Under the pieces are notes generated by a model. The model ran no database searches, was not told the origin of the DNA, and saw only the letters and a list, made by a program, of their open reading frames with translations. From Antitrichia curtipendula (lineage: Eukaryota > Streptophyta > Bryopsida > Hypnales > Leucodontaceae), in assembly GCA_951230915.1 (NCBI GenBank), contig OX579637.1:18228001-18292000 (forward strand): a DNA stretch of 64,000 nt, written 5' to 3'. Below are positions 48,120 through 60,364 of the stretch, in pieces (positions within the stretch are counted from its first letter, which is position 1; every line of letters starts with the position of its first letter). Both the position numbers and the translations under genes were made by a program.

Positions 48120-50429
48120 TCAAAACCAAAAAATACAAACTATCTAAACTTATTTTCAAATACTATAAAGTGTATCTAGAATACCTCATACATGCTAAAT
48201 CATAATTGTATAAAGACAAACTTCCATTGATAACAACAATCTAAGCTGAAGGAATTCAAAGAACACATTCTATTGTGCTCTTCTTGACCTTGGACCTCCA
48301 TGCTGTGATGCGAGAATTTGTATCCTTTCATATTGGATCTTGGGTCTTGACACATTAACAAATTCAATGGTAATTTTATTGCATAAATATAGATGATTTT
48401 ACATGATTTTATATTATATGTTGTAGAATAGATGGTGTACATTGGACTATATGATTGGCTTTTATAGATTTGTGTTGGAACTACTTCTCTATATTTTATG
48501 TAGTCACTTGCGTAGCAAGTGTACTTAATTTTTGTCTTTAGTATATTTAAAATTACATTATAAATGTGATATTATGTATGTTGGCATCATTTCATTATTT
48601 ATTCACTTTGTAACTAAATGTCTTTTCAAAATAGACTACAAGTTGAAAAAAAAAGTACTGGGTAGGCCTACTTTTTAATTTGTTAATGTGTTAAGCACTT
48701 GTTACAATTTTGGATAGGAAGGCCAATTGGTTGTTAAAATTTTTTTTCTTGCAAAGTTCATTGAGTAGCACCAAATTATGCATATCTCATAGTTGCTCAT
48801 ACAAATTCAATACTAATTCAACTCGGACCACCTAAATGAAATAAATAGCTTCTTACAACCAACTGTTTAGCTCATAACTTGGTAATCAATAAAGACCATT
48901 CATTGCATTTATATGGAAAATCACTATTATAACCCTAATCCATAATCTATACAGAATGTTCAAAATACCTGAAATTGTCATTTTAATGAAAATTGCAGCT
49001 AACAACTGAAAAATTGAGTTCTCTTCAATTTAAATTTATTTCAACTCTACTTCAATTTTTGGAGTATAAAAATAGATAGTCTTATTTTGGGACGTCCCAA
49101 ATCTTTTAAAATAATAAATGTGATGTTACAAAATTTGTCCTCAAAATACATGGTATATTTATTTAGAAATTATCCGTCAATGGATAATTTAGTGGTTTGG
49201 AAACCCTTTGAAGTACATAAAAGCACAAATTAAATTTTATGATGACTATTGTCCTTATGAATTTGAAGTACTAAAAATATCTACAATTTTTTTCTTTGTC
49301 TTTGTCATCCAAATGTCATGGCCTTTTTAGAGTTTTTTAGGGCTGGTATATTTACAAAGTTGTTGAAATTACTGTACTGAAGTACACTATAAGGTTTAAT
49401 TTCTTTTGGAACTCCTTGTAAATTTTAAAAAATAGCAGTCACATAAATTTTTTGCTTATAAAATCTAAGTCTGTGAACTATTTACAATTTTTCCATTCTT
49501 TTTTCAAATTTAGGTTACATAAAGAATTAGTTAGTTCAATTTTTTTATATTAGTTTTAATACCAATTTATGGCTTTTTTGAATTGGATTCTCTTAATCAC
49601 AAGGTTTATAAATTAAAAAAATTCATGTTGCATTTCTTAGAGAAAATAAAAATTTAAAATAAAATTTAAGAGTTTTAAATATATTAACTGACAAGTTTGA
49701 TGTATTTTGAACCTAAATTGTAAACCCAAATCTTACATTGGAAACCCTAGCTTTTCACCTTAAATCTTTTTTTTAAAAACTAGTTCCTCAAACTTTTTAA
49801 AACATGTGTCAAGTTATCAATTCAATTTTTTTTTGGATGATTACTAGGAGAAGAAAATAGACAATTATGTTTTAAGAGAAAACCAATTTAATTTGTTGCA
49901 CAAATCTATTAGCCCTTTCATTTTTATATAGCAAAAATACACTTGGAGAGGCATAGGCACTTTAGTTAGTGGACTTATTTGATCTACAATGTCGACGTGA
50001 AGGTATATCTCCATACTAAATTTTTAAGTACTACTACTACTCCTTGAGATGTACTTGAAGAAATCAAAAAGTAGGAGCCCAAAGCTTCAATATCAATATG
50101 AATGTATAATACCTTTAAGTACTACTTAAATTTGAATATATAACCAAATGGCACTGTGATTGTCTACTCCATACATTGGAAGAAAGTTAACTTGAAAAGC
50201 TCTTAAATTCCAAATTTGCTTTGTTAAACTTCATTACTTTGGGATTACTTTTGTAGTAGATGTTTGCAAAGCTAATTTATAAAAGCTAGTTTTTTTGCAA
50301 ATTCAACATGTAGTGTAGAGTGATTTTGAAGTTTGTAAAGTAGTAGTTTGTAGTTCCACAAAGAGGGGAGAAGAGATGTCGGATGCCGAGAGTTGTGGTG
50401 AGAGTTGTGTCTCTAATGTCATGCATTTG
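48120..50429. other. AT-rich non-coding tract, nothing recognised
   Basis: Short overlapping frames only; no match to repeats elsewhere in the window noticed. Confidence 0.4.
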
Positions 50430-50736
50430 GCACCTAGGCCAATAGATTTGGAAGGAGGAAAAGGAAGTTTGAAGCTGCATTTAATGCTTTGCCAAAATGC
50501 AAGTTTCACTTCATTGATTTCTATAATGAAAAGGATGGACACAACGAGGTGGATTCCCAAAACAAAGAGGATGCAGACAACAAGAACTATGAAAATGTAG
50601 AAGGCTACTTCAACTAGAATTTTGATGCAAATGACGAACACAACGCAAATGGCTCAGCTGCCTTCAGTTAGAATATTGAATCAAAACCAAATTATGATTC
50701 AGACTTCTATAAGTTCTCTTGGCTAGATGATTTCTA
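50430..50736 (+). pseudogene. Decayed acidic/Asn-rich reading frame
   Basis: In one frame: RRKRKFEAAFNALPKCKFHF, IDFYNEKDGHNEVDSQNKED, NYENVEGYFN(TAG)NFDAND, AAFS(TAG)NIESKPNYDSDF, YKFSWLDDF, then a stop. Both internal stops stand where CAG (Gln) would fit. The composition is much more protein-like than the overlapping ATG-initiated frame at 50,376-50,600. No family recognised. Confidence 0.3.
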
Positions 50737-50987
50737 GATATAAAATGTTATATTCAATAAACCAAGAGGATGGGGCCCTCTCAAAATAATATTGTTCATT
50801 TAGACCCTTATGAATGAATTTAAATTTTGGCCAATTCAGATCGCTGAACAATACACTTATTGATTCAAAAGTGTAATTTCCATTATAATGAGAGTAACTA
50901 TCATGAACTAGAAGATTCCAGTACATTTAGTTCTGTGTAATAATCTAGTTTCGACTCATATAAGTGAAGATCGTATTCTCTGTGTAA

Positions 50988-51146
50988 CACCAAGTCATGA
51001 ACTTTGTGGTTGGTTGTAAGTGCTTAGTGGTTTTATTCAAGCGGTCCGGGTTCTATTCTTGTTGAACTCATATGAGCGCATGAAAAAATACATGACTTGG
51101 TGCTGCTATGTGAACTTCGCTGGCAGGAAAGTTGTAACAACCAACC
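50988..51146 (+). repeat. Foldback with tRNA-like promoter boxes, possible SINE head
   Basis: Outer inverted repeat CACCAAGTCATG (50,988-50,999) / CATGACTTGGTG (51,091-51,102) and GGTTGGTTGT (51,008) / ACAACCAACC (51,137). In between is TGCTTAGTGGTTTTATTCAA, then GGTCCGGGTTCTATTCTTG (51,044-51,062), which resembles RNA polymerase III A-box and B-box sequences (B box GGTTCRANNCC) of tRNA-derived SINEs. No complete tRNA cloverleaf is seen. Confidence 0.4.
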
Positions 51147-51535
51147 GGTCCCTACCCAAATGTGAGAAGTGCTTTACAAGGGAACAAAATAAAAAATGGG
51201 TATACCCACTATCCAATTTTTTCCAATCAAAGTACAATTTTGCAGGAAATTTATGCAAAGATATATAAACAAAAGTATAAACTAAATAATATAATAAACA
51301 AAACACAATATAGTAGGTATAGAAAAAAATATATTTTTATATATAAGTGCAATTGTTTTGTAAACAAAAAGCATACAGCTTGAACATTTATGCAATACAA
51401 CATTATAAAATAACATAAAACAATTCAAACCTATATAATCTATTCTAATATAAAAATTCCTTTCGTTATACATAACATGACATGAAAACCTAATTAAAAC
51501 ACATAAAACATTTATATGCGTATAACTTCTTCATA

Positions 51536-54375
51536 TCAAGTGTACGAAGCGAGACTTTGGTTGATGACTTCAATTTGAATTGTCGGAATTTTGATCATGT
51601 ATTGTATAGTCTTTGCTCTGATCTGAGACCTCCACACTATCATCAAAGTGTCTGTATGCTCCCAAAGCGGCGGTTCAGTTTCATCAACCTTCCAGCACAA
51701 ACCTCTTTTACTATCCCATCCCATATAGTTGTCTTGAACATCCTGGTTCCTTGATGTTGGACGAAAATATTGAAGAAGGACACAATTTGGTTTCTCTGGA
51801 TTACAATTTGGATCCGACAATGCCCTTGCAATCCAAACTGGCCGATTAGCACCATCCGTCGGACAAATTGCAACAAAGTAGTTTTTATAAAGATCCTGAC
51901 CCACCCTAAAGGATGGTTGTGGGCGACCTCGCAGAGGTCCGACGTATGCATCATCCTCTCCAAAGTCTTCACGCACCTCACCATCTTCAGCTAACTCATC
52001 CTCTGGCGCTGCTTGAATACGGGTCATGGGCCAGAAACCGTCGTTCAAAACCGTAGAGGTAGACAAAGGATCTTGCATTGCTACCTTCAAATCACGCCAA
52101 TAATGCACCAAGTGCTCATACAATCTTCGATATTCTCCAGTGCGGTCTTGATTGCACAGATTCTCCCAATACTTAACAAACCCAGACATACCCTGGAGGA
52201 TGTCATCTTGACCTCTCATTGGACTTGGCAAGATTGCCAAAGGCACTCTACGAGGCTACAAACTTTCACCTTGAGAATCTTCTTGCCACAATTTAAGACC
52301 TCCGCCTACACCTTTTGGTAACCAGTCTAGATCAGTGTACAGGAGTTTGTATTTCATGACTGGGACTCCATCTAAATCAAGGTAGAACTTCACTTGTTGC
52401 GGCCTTGTATGTCCAACCATGATATCACCACCGTCAAAGAACTTTTCTGCAATGAAACCCTTAAAATCGGGCACCTCTTCAATAAGATGAGGGATGGTGG
52501 GAATGGACTCTACATCCATGAATGACTTCATGAGTGCAAGTATAGTAGAAAAGCTCTCCTTCTTCAAAAGCATGCTCCATCTTCCAAATAATGCATCGAT
52601 GTTGTCATGAGTGTGACCTACAATCATGAAGTTCACATACACTTCTTGGAAGATCTTGTTTGTAACAAGTAGAGACCAATAACAGAAGACGTATCGATTC
52701 TTGTTGTCTCTAGTGGCATTGTCCATCTGCACATTGAGAATGGGCGGTAATGGCGTTCCTGGCACCAAAATCTCAGGCGGAAGGGGGAGTGCCGCTACAC
52801 ACAATTGAGCACCCCCAAGTACTTTCTCAAATAAAGTTGTGGACTTTGAATTCACAAATAATTGCCGAGAAGAATATTTTGGCGGCAATTCCAAATCCCG
52901 CAACAACTTTGCCATAGAACTAATGGTGTAATTGAATCGTGGAGAAAAATATCCAAATCGTAATACACATATCAAACATTAGCATGATTGTGCGCAATCA
53001 TGCCAGTCACTGAAACAAGCAACTTGACAAGGCCATCAAGGTCTATACTCTTGTGGGAGAAGACAGGAGAAGTAGTTTTAGCATGGTCCATCTTGTCATG
53101 CATGATTGTCAAACATTCATGCGGAAAATTATGTGACCGATAACGATTTGCATAATAGAGCTCCCTATATGCTCGAGCAATAGCCAGATGTTTTTCAAGC
53201 AACATTTGCCACTTCAAAGCAGATTGAGATCTAGCAATTGCACCCTTCAGAAGTTCACGATATTTGTCACACGTAGCACAACGAGCAAAGTTATCTCCGG
53301 GTTTCTTCACATCGTACTCCGAGAACTTGGAGGACCTGATCTTGCTCAAGTTTGAAGTAGAAATGCCTTTCAACCCAAATGCTGCGTTGGCATCGTTAAT
53401 TTTTGAAATTTGATCTTTCCATTGGAAAGTAGCCGGGAGAATCATTGATACAACCTTGTCTCTTGAATTGAGGGTACAAGTATGATGTGGCATGTGATCT
53501 GCCTCCTTCCCAAGGATACATTTCAAGGTAGCAGCTGCTTATTCTATGTGTTTTCTTGGCTTCACCAAGCCCAAATTACCATGGTCTCTTGCTTCTCGAC
53601 CATCCTTCCAATAAGCAAGGTAGCGATAGAATGTAGCCTCGGGGACACCAGAAATATGCATCCATGCCCGCATGCATACGTCTATTTTTTCAGTGGTCAC
53701 CATCTTCCTACCACGTTCATCGTAATGAACTGACCTGTGCACATTAGTCTTCATGTGGGCTCTGAATTTGAATGTTGATCTGTTATACATCCGTTCGCAG
53801 AGGACCCAAATCTTCTCCCTTGGAAATGGTTGAACACAATTCTTATGACAGCAGACTTTGCTGGACACCGCATTGATAGACTCTTGGCTAAGGAGCTCCT
53901 TTGCATTAAGGTTAGCTTCACGAGGAGGATTCCGGACGGCACTTGAATACGCATGAGAGGACATCGAGGAGGATGGATTCAAGCAACGTGCTTGGAGATG
54001 ATTAAAAGCATTCCGTGCTTCATGGTCTCGAAGATTAGCTCCACAGCAATGGATGAGCTCAATTGGCCATGCCCGTAGTGAATATATCCACTCTTCGGAT
54101 ACATCCATCTCCAAATGAGTCTTTGAAATGTGAACTCCAACATGAGTATCACTGCGAGGACCATTTGCACCCAGCACAAGGTCCGAGTTGATGCTATGGC
54201 AGGTACCCTCACCAACAAGCACGCCGTCAGCATTATAGAGAGTGACACATCTTGTATTCCACGAGCAATGAGGAATGCCTTCGCAATCCAGGACGTTAGC
54301 AATCAAGACATGAGGCACCTCATCTTCATTGTCAGAGTCGCTCAAGTTGACACCATCATTCATTGTGGAAGCCAT
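51536..54375 (-). pseudogene. DUF7869-type putative transposase, near full length (P1)
   Basis: Minus strand, ATG at 54,375 (MASTMNDGVNLSDSDNEDEV) to 51,536, about 945 codons. In order: an acidic N-terminus; a Cys-rich segment (VSSKVCCHKNCVQPFPREKI, about 53,870-53,810); a possible helix-turn-helix (ISGVPEATFYRYLAYWKDGR, ~53,600); CARCATCDKY-like cysteines (53,270); HECLTIMHDKMDHAKT; the conserved core ILNVQMDNATRDNKNRYVF (52,740) to IVGHTHDNIDALFGRW (52,580); and a C-terminal domain with PVWIARALSDPN and WEHTDTLMIVW. Defects are a TAA at 53,539 (P2 has Gln), a TGA at 52,972 (P2 has Arg), a frameshift near 52,920 and a TAG at 52,256. The GHTH..D and DNA motifs suggest a nuclease-like fold, but the activity is inferred, not known. 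The 5' side carries the palindrome array and a leader-like region. Confidence 0.8.
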
Positions 54376-54446
54376 TCAAGATACCTGCCCACAGAAATCC
54401 ACATATACAGGTAAGTAAAAAGACAGAAAGTATTTACACCATTCAC

Positions 54447-55409
54447 CAGCTCAAATCAAGCTGAAGCATACATCAATGCAAATAACACTTATCCTCTAAA
54501 ATCTAGAAAGAAAATAACATCATCTATATGTAACTCAGAAATGTCAAGCTTGTACAGAATGTTCTCAAGCATTTAAATATCCATGTCAAAGTATATCAGC
54601 TCGATTCGAGTTGATCTATGCCAAGTGTAACACCCACAAGTCCAATGAGGAGTATTCAGTCCAGCACTAAGAATTCATTATTAAATATATAGTATAAATG
54701 GTTCTCCTTACAAAACCACACCAATCCGTGCAAATCAAGCTGATCAAAGTCATATGCAAAAACGAACCCAGAAATATATTCTTAATGGTCTCAAAACATA
54801 ATTACATATTCTAATAAGGTCAAGCTGAGATGAAGACGAGAAGATCTGTTCATAAATAGATCTGAAAAAAGAAGAAACCAGATATTACATTCTGATACTG
54901 GAATACACTGATTCAAGTCGAGTCGACCTGAATCATACACCAATGCAGATAACTCTTATCCTTTAAGACCTACGTAGAAAATGACATCAGGTATACATTC
55001 CGTAGAAGTGAATATTCCGTACAGATAGTCCCCACAAACAAGGACATCCATGTCAAGGTAGATCAGCTCGAATCGAGCTGAACCAAATCAAGTGGGTCAC
55101 TCACACCACTGAAAAGTACTCAGTATGACTCTCAGAGTCCATTATAGATATATAATGGAAATGGTCCTTCTCATACGACCCTACCAATCAGCTCAAATTG
55201 AGATGATTAGAGTCGTAGGAGGAATATATTAAAGGGGGTAATTGTTTCATTCCTTAAAGTAAAATTCAATCAATTAATTCAGATTGAATCGAGCTGAAGA
55301 TGGACAGAGTACTGTTGTCGGCCACCCATAATTAATTCAGCTCAAATCGAGTTGAAATTACTATATTGTCTTACTGGGCTCCAGAGATTCAGGTCGAATC
55401 GAGCTGAAC
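54447..55409. repeat. Array of 21 bp palindromes, arm TTCAGCTCGA/TTCAGGTCGA type, upstream of P1
   Basis: About ten sites, including 54,447, 54,594-54,614, 54,911-54,931 (ATTCAAGTCGA / TCGACCTGAAT), 55,062-55,082 (TCAGCTCGA-A-TCGAGCTGA, perfect), 55,188, 55,279, 55,337 and 55,389-55,409. Part of the array is a ~469 bp direct duplication: ATCCATGTCAAAGTATATCA near 54,580 recurs as ATCCATGTCAAGGTAGATCA near 55,048, with flanking blocks in the same order. It lies between the P1 start codon and the leader-like region at 55.56-55.99 kb, probably within a 5' intron. Confidence 0.85.
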
Positions 55410-55559
55410 ATACCCGACATTTACAAAAGCCTTGTAGATTCAGAACACGGCCTTTGATTCCGGATTTCTCAACGGATAAGCCGGATGAACTCTTCTCAGT
55501 TTTGTAGTACCGCAAGCTGATTTGCAACTGTTAGTCATTCACTTTAGCAAACATGAAAC

Positions 55560-55990
55560 ACCTTCACACAGTCAATGCAATCAAGAAAATCCTGAAAGCA
55601 AAACACTAGGATGGCGTTCTCGTATTGTCACCAAATTCATCAGCGGCTGAAATCCAATGTGTGATTTGCACAAACTATGACACGAAAGGCGCAATTTACA
55701 TAACCAAGAGACAGAAAATCCTTACAGCGAACGCAACACGACGAAGCGCCTCTTTCCAAACTGTTCAGAGAACCAGTGAGTTGCAAAATTAAGCAGAGAC
55801 TCCGCACACCTGCTGAAGAAAACAACAACAGAACGCAACAATGATCGCTAGCGCAGCACAGCCCGGAGAGACAACGAAAATGAGCAAATGAAATTCTGCA
55901 ATCGAAGGAGGCGGCTACACCCCTGTCCTTGGCAGAAACTCCATTGGCGGGAGAGTAGTGGCACCAACGAACTATTAGCTTTTTCAAAAT
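55560..55990 (-). promoter_or_regulatory. Putative P1 transcribed leader
   Basis: A compositionally distinct, CpG-containing segment. Read on the minus strand it shows T-rich leader-like sequence (TTCATTTGCTCATTTTCGTTG, TGTTGTTTTCTTCAGCAGG), comparable to 25.14-25.73 kb before Q1. The 115-codon open frame over it is Cys-rich and unlike anything else in the window, so I treat it as non-coding. Confidence 0.3.
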
Positions 55991-55999
55991 ACATTAGTA

Positions 56000-57200
56000 G
56001 CAGAGGATCTTAAATTAGAAGACCAGGGGATCACGATATACAAAGCCACTGTACCACCAAAAATAGGCAAAAGAATGTAGGGAAAAGTTAGACAAGGAAC
56101 AGTTGTCAGATTCTTGAAACTTTAAAAACAAAAATAAAAATTATAAAAGAATTCAACGATAAAGAAAAGCAGTTTACGTTGCACTTCCGGTTAAATTAAG
56201 GTATTCTTTCTACGCTGAAATTTTTTACGGTTAATAATTCTTCCATAAATTCCAATAAATAATCCACTCTTCAGTCCTAAAACCACTACACGTATAGAAC
56301 CTTCTCCAAAATTTAGAACATCAAAAAATGATATCTTTAACTACTATAAAAAAAAATTGCAATTCATAAATAGAGTTTGAATGTACATTTTAGAATTCAT
56401 CCATACACTTACACTTAAGGTTTTAGATTTCATTGTAGTTCAGGAAATTAAAACATCGGCAATTTTATGAAAATGGTCAAATTTCTTAACTTTTGCAATT
56501 TTGAGAGTTCAAAGCGGGTGGTCTAAAATGTACAACAGCCCTAGATAACTAAAACCTATACCATCTCAAGATATCTAAGAACTACAATAGTCATAGATAA
56601 CATTATATTCATTAAAATGAGAGGTTTCCACTGAATTGGGAGGTGTTGAGACCAAGTAATTGACCTATATTGCATCAAAATATAGTAGATATTAGCGTGA
56701 GACAATTAACTAGTACCACTAACAAGTACGTGGCTGCCTATATAGTATGAAGAAGGGGACACAAGATTCATGCAATTGTGTCTTTCCAATTACACTTGAT
56801 TGTTTTATACAGTTGTGGGATATTATCCGACGTAAACGCCTTGTAAACTTTTTTCACAGTGTTGGTAATTACTGTGAGTGTGATTCACTGCAGCATGGCA
56901 ATGTATGTAATATGTGCAGATAGCTTGTGTACCTCTAGACTATGACTACCATATGAGCATCTCCTATATGTACGACTTACTCTTGAGCTTTTCCATGGCC
57001 TTCCTAATCTCTGGTCCGCGGTTGTATCCATTACTAGCTTGCTTGTACTTCCGTCGTGCCTGTTGCCTCTGTAGTTCTAAGAACTTTTGATCTTACTGGT
57101 CAAAAAATGGAGAAACGCAACTCTTGGTCGCCACTCCGTTGTGCGTTTTGGTCTTTCTTACTCCCAGGGAAAGAGGTCGTGGCCAAGGAATTGAAGGCAC
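56000..57200. other. Spacer between P1 leader and Q2, nothing recognised
   Basis: AT-rich to ~56,900, then mixed composition; no conserved frame or repeat seen. Confidence 0.35.
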
Positions 57201-57206
57201 GTCAGA

Positions 57207-57632
57207 CTAGATAGCAACCTTCTCTTTGCACAATTCATGTGGCACTTCTAACACTGGTGACAACGCTAACACTGGTGACATGGCGTTCCCGTACAATTTC
57301 CTCTGTGGTGCTCTGTCGAAGGACGACGGTGACATCTGCGAAGCGAAAACACCTCTAGACTTTAATGGAGAAGGGGAGGAAGATTTAGGCAGACGAGGAG
57401 TTTCACTCGGAGGACTATCTACCACACCATCCTCGAGAGGCCTAGCAGAATAATCCATCGTAGAATTAGTTGTTGCCGTCGAGCAAAGGAAGTTCCCTGT
57501 ACTTAGAATTGCGTTTTGCCCATAGTCTAGAATGGAATCAACTGACGCCGTACATGTGAGGTTGGCATTCAAGAACGGAGACGGAGAAAAATGCAAATTC
57601 TGAGAACAACACATAGTAAGATACATTATCAC
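57207..57632 (-). CDS. Ser/Pro-rich element protein (Q2), homologous to 1225-1875
   Basis: Minus strand. Conserved blocks DSILDYGQ, AILSTGNFLCS, NSTMDYS, LEDGVVDSPP, PRLPKSSSPSPLKSR and RKLYG match the plus-strand frame at 1225 in order. The similarity begins near 57,545, so the N-terminal 30 residues of the open frame are probably not part of the protein and an upstream exon is likely. It ends in KEKVAI, stop at 57,207. Function unknown. It follows the Q2 central domain after only ~180 bp, whereas in the other copies the FCP1-like exon stands before it, so that exon appears deleted here. Confidence 0.5.
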   Translation of the reverse strand: MIMYLTMCCSQNLHFSPSPFLNANLTCTASVDSILDYGQNAILSTGNFLCSTATTNSTMDYSARPLEDGVVDSPPSETPRLPKSSSPSPLKSRGVFASQMSPSSFDRAPQRKLYGNAMSPVLALSPVLEVPHELCKEKVAI

Positions 57633-57813
57633 TCGAGGTCAACAGAGCAAATTCAATAAACAAATGCAATCTCAAAATATTCAAGGCAAATGCAGCAGAC
57701 CATAATAGACAGTAAGAACTCAAAAACCATATCGATATATTTTATTTCACGAAATATGTAGATACAAAGCAGAACAAGTACGTGAGTTAGTACGTCAGAT
57801 ACTGTCTAAACTA

Positions 57814-58560
57814 TCAGGTCATTGGCGGGACGAAGTTATTCCTGCGTTCAAGAAACACCTTGAAAAATTGGGCCACGTACGGTGACGTTTCCTCCGCGGA
57901 TTTGTTCTTCGCTCTTGGTTGCTTGGCTTCTGCCCAGTAATCGTCTCCAGGTTGTTCGAGAAGAACGTTCTTCGTGGCACTCGTGAAGTTTCGACTTTTC
58001 TTGAATTGCCTCCACTTCTCCACGTTCAACTCGTCCACGGCATTCATTAGTCCCAGTGTCGAGTCCACGAGGTGTAGTTCCCTCTTCACAAGGTATTTCC
58101 GCTTCCAGCGCTTGACCCACTCCTTGCATGTGTAGCAGCTTTCAAGCACCCCCGTGATGAGTTTTATTGTCACCTTAAGATACTTCTTGTTCTTCCTTCC
58201 TGGCTCTTGGTGGAGGATATGCTTGGCCAGCTTCGTCAGGTCATACAATGAAAGATTGCCAAGCCACTTGAAGAATTCGTAGGTCAAGTTTCCGTTCTCT
58301 GGCTTCCAACTTGGTTTCACGTTGAACTTCATGCGGGTGTCTGGGTCCATGAGCTCCCCATGTGCTGCGCTTGATATCACTTTGCTCTAGAGGCTGAAGA
58401 CTTCATCAGGAGCGGTGATAATCTTGAGCTTGTTCACAATCTTGAGCTTTTCCTCCGCGTCTTTGCCTTTCGCTGCCTTCTGGGCTTTAACGACATCAAG
58501 GCATCAAGCATAGCAAAGCGCTTGAACATTGCCAAGGAGAATTCCTGAATGATTGAGAAG
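57814..58560 (-). pseudogene. Q-family element protein, central domain (Q2)
   Basis: Minus strand. From an acceptor-like TCATTCAG at ~58,550 the protein reads KAQKAAKGKDAEEKLKIVNK and LKIITAPDEVFSL, a TAG at 58,388, then KVISSAAHGELMDPDTRMKF, LTYEFFKWLGNLSLYDLTKL, AKHILHQEPGRKNKKYLKVT, then EWVKRWKRKYLVKRELHLVD and NVLLEQPGDDYWAEAKQPRA to the stop at 57,814. It is clearly homologous to Q1 28,690-29,171 and better preserved (188 uninterrupted codons). Basic, helical, unnamed domain. The neighbour downstream is the Ser/Pro-rich protein. P2 lies divergently ~3.7 kb away. Confidence 0.6.
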
Positions 58561-58599
58561 CATCACAAATGAGTTAGGCTTACGGAATACGCAATGCAC

Positions 58600-59096
58600 C
58601 TATCAGAAAAAATAAAAGACATAAGAGTACTGACCATAATTATTCACAACAAAAAATCTATAACAAATAGATGTAGCAGAAAATATATAAGATGATTTAT
58701 GTCATTCATTCCCCTTTCCGGTCGAAGTCAGTGATTACTGCCCAATCTTATACCCTAAAATTTAAACATACACTTGTTTTCTTATAGCATGTCTTTAACC
58801 CTTAAACAACAAATACGTGACTAAGAAAATAATCCATTACCATCACCGTTGGAATCAATAATTGGATTAAGGAATATGAGATGCACTTTTCAAAAGTGAA
58901 GTAGTTGTATAGAATTTACTCAATTTAGAACCAGAGGTTCGATTCATGGAATTTTTGTAGTGTGTACTACAGAACACGTTCTATGTCATGCATTTCACCA
59001 TGACTTTTCATTATGGGATAAAAATTGCAAATGCCTAAAGAACTACAAAAGAACTAATATATAAAAACTATAAAGATGATTACAAAAATATTAATT
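58600..59096. other. Spacer, no clear feature
   Basis: A B-box-like GAGGTTCGATTC occurs near 58,933-58,944 without a matching tRNA structure. Confidence 0.3.
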
Positions 59097-60350
59097 GATA
59101 ACTTCTAAAAATATTCTATGAACTCAAAGTCTTTGCTCCGTTTCCAACTTCTGCAATTCATTTTTTCTTCATTTGCACATACAAATTTCATGAATTTAGA
59201 GTAAAAATGCAAATGAGGGTATGAATTTATAGTTTATGAAATTTGTAGGGTCATGTACAATTATAAGTATCTTCTGTGCAAACGAAAAAAAATAGACCCA
59301 ACCACGTCCTACACTTTGAGGTACCTTATGTGCAAAAGAAATAATAAATTGGATATGGTGATTAATGGGCCCAACCTCTACATTCATGGAATTTTGACGT
59401 GAAACCATAGAAAAATTGTGTAAGTTGCAAATGCGGTTAGTAGTTGTAGTTTATGAAATATTTAGATTCATACACATTTTCAGAAACCGTATGTGCAAAA
59501 AAATAAATAAATTGCATATGGTGATTAATGGATCCAACCTCTCCATTCATAGAATTTTGACTTGAAACCATGGAAGAAAGAATTGTGCAAGTCTTGGAGC
59601 TCCATGAATACGCGATTTATTCATAGTTCATGAATTTAGAGTCCTGGGATCTCAAAGTACTTGGTGGATTATAATTTCATATTTGTTCATGCCATTCCTT
59701 AAGTAACATGAATATGATCAAATAAATTATCATGAATAAAAAGTCTTTGCCCTATTTGCAACTTCTACAATTTCTTTTTACATACTCTCATATGTGAATT
59801 TCATGGGTTTACACTTGTGGGTCCCAAAATACATTTTTTTTTTTTAATTTGCTCACAACATTCCTAATATGAGCATGTTCAATTCAAATTTAATGAATTA
59901 AGAATCTTTGTCCCATTCGCAACTTCCACAAAAAAAAATTCACACTTCCACTTGTGAATTTCAGGCGTTTACACTTGCTTGTAGGCCTCAAAGTACCTAT
60001 TCCTAAATTTCTTATTTGCACAAAGCATTTCCAAAGTAACATGAGAATGATCAAACATAATTTTATGAATTCTAAATCTTTGCTTTATTTGAAACTTCTA
60101 TTTATCTTTTTAAACTTTCACGTATGAATTTCACAAATATTGAAGACTCCAAAGTCTAGAAGTATGTTGTTTGAATAATTTTTTTTAATTATAGCATTCT
60201 CACAAACGAACATAATTCATAAAATTTGATAAATAATAAACCGTTCCTCAAATTGTAGTTTCTGCAATTTTTCTTTCACAATTAATTGCAAAACATTTAC
60301 TAAATGAAATTATAAATACTTGTAGGATCCAATAATTGAAAGAATTTCAA
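59097..60350 (+). repeat. Diverged tandem array, ~160-172 bp unit
   Basis: The block (A)AATCTTTGYYCYATTTGCAACTTC occurs at about 59,131, 59,745, 59,906, 60,078 and ~60,240 (measured spacings 161, 172 and ~162). A second marker, CCAACCTCTMCATTCATRGA, recurs at 59,371 and 59,534 (163). Units share GTGAATTTCATGGGTTTACACTTG and GTCCCAAAGTAC blocks. Non-coding; different sequence from the 181 bp array. Confidence 0.7.
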
Positions 60351-60364
60351 TTTGGTTGTACAGA

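Noticed and set aside
51557..52321. Plus-strand frames over the P1 C-terminal region
   Set aside because: Shadows of the minus-strand gene, which matches P3 at protein level.
55640..55987. 115-codon Cys-rich minus frame upstream of P1
   Set aside because: No homologue in the window and the composition resembles a T-rich transcribed leader.
58925..58945. Possible tRNA gene (GAGGTTCGATTC)
   Set aside because: No acceptor or anticodon stem could be formed around the T-arm-like word.
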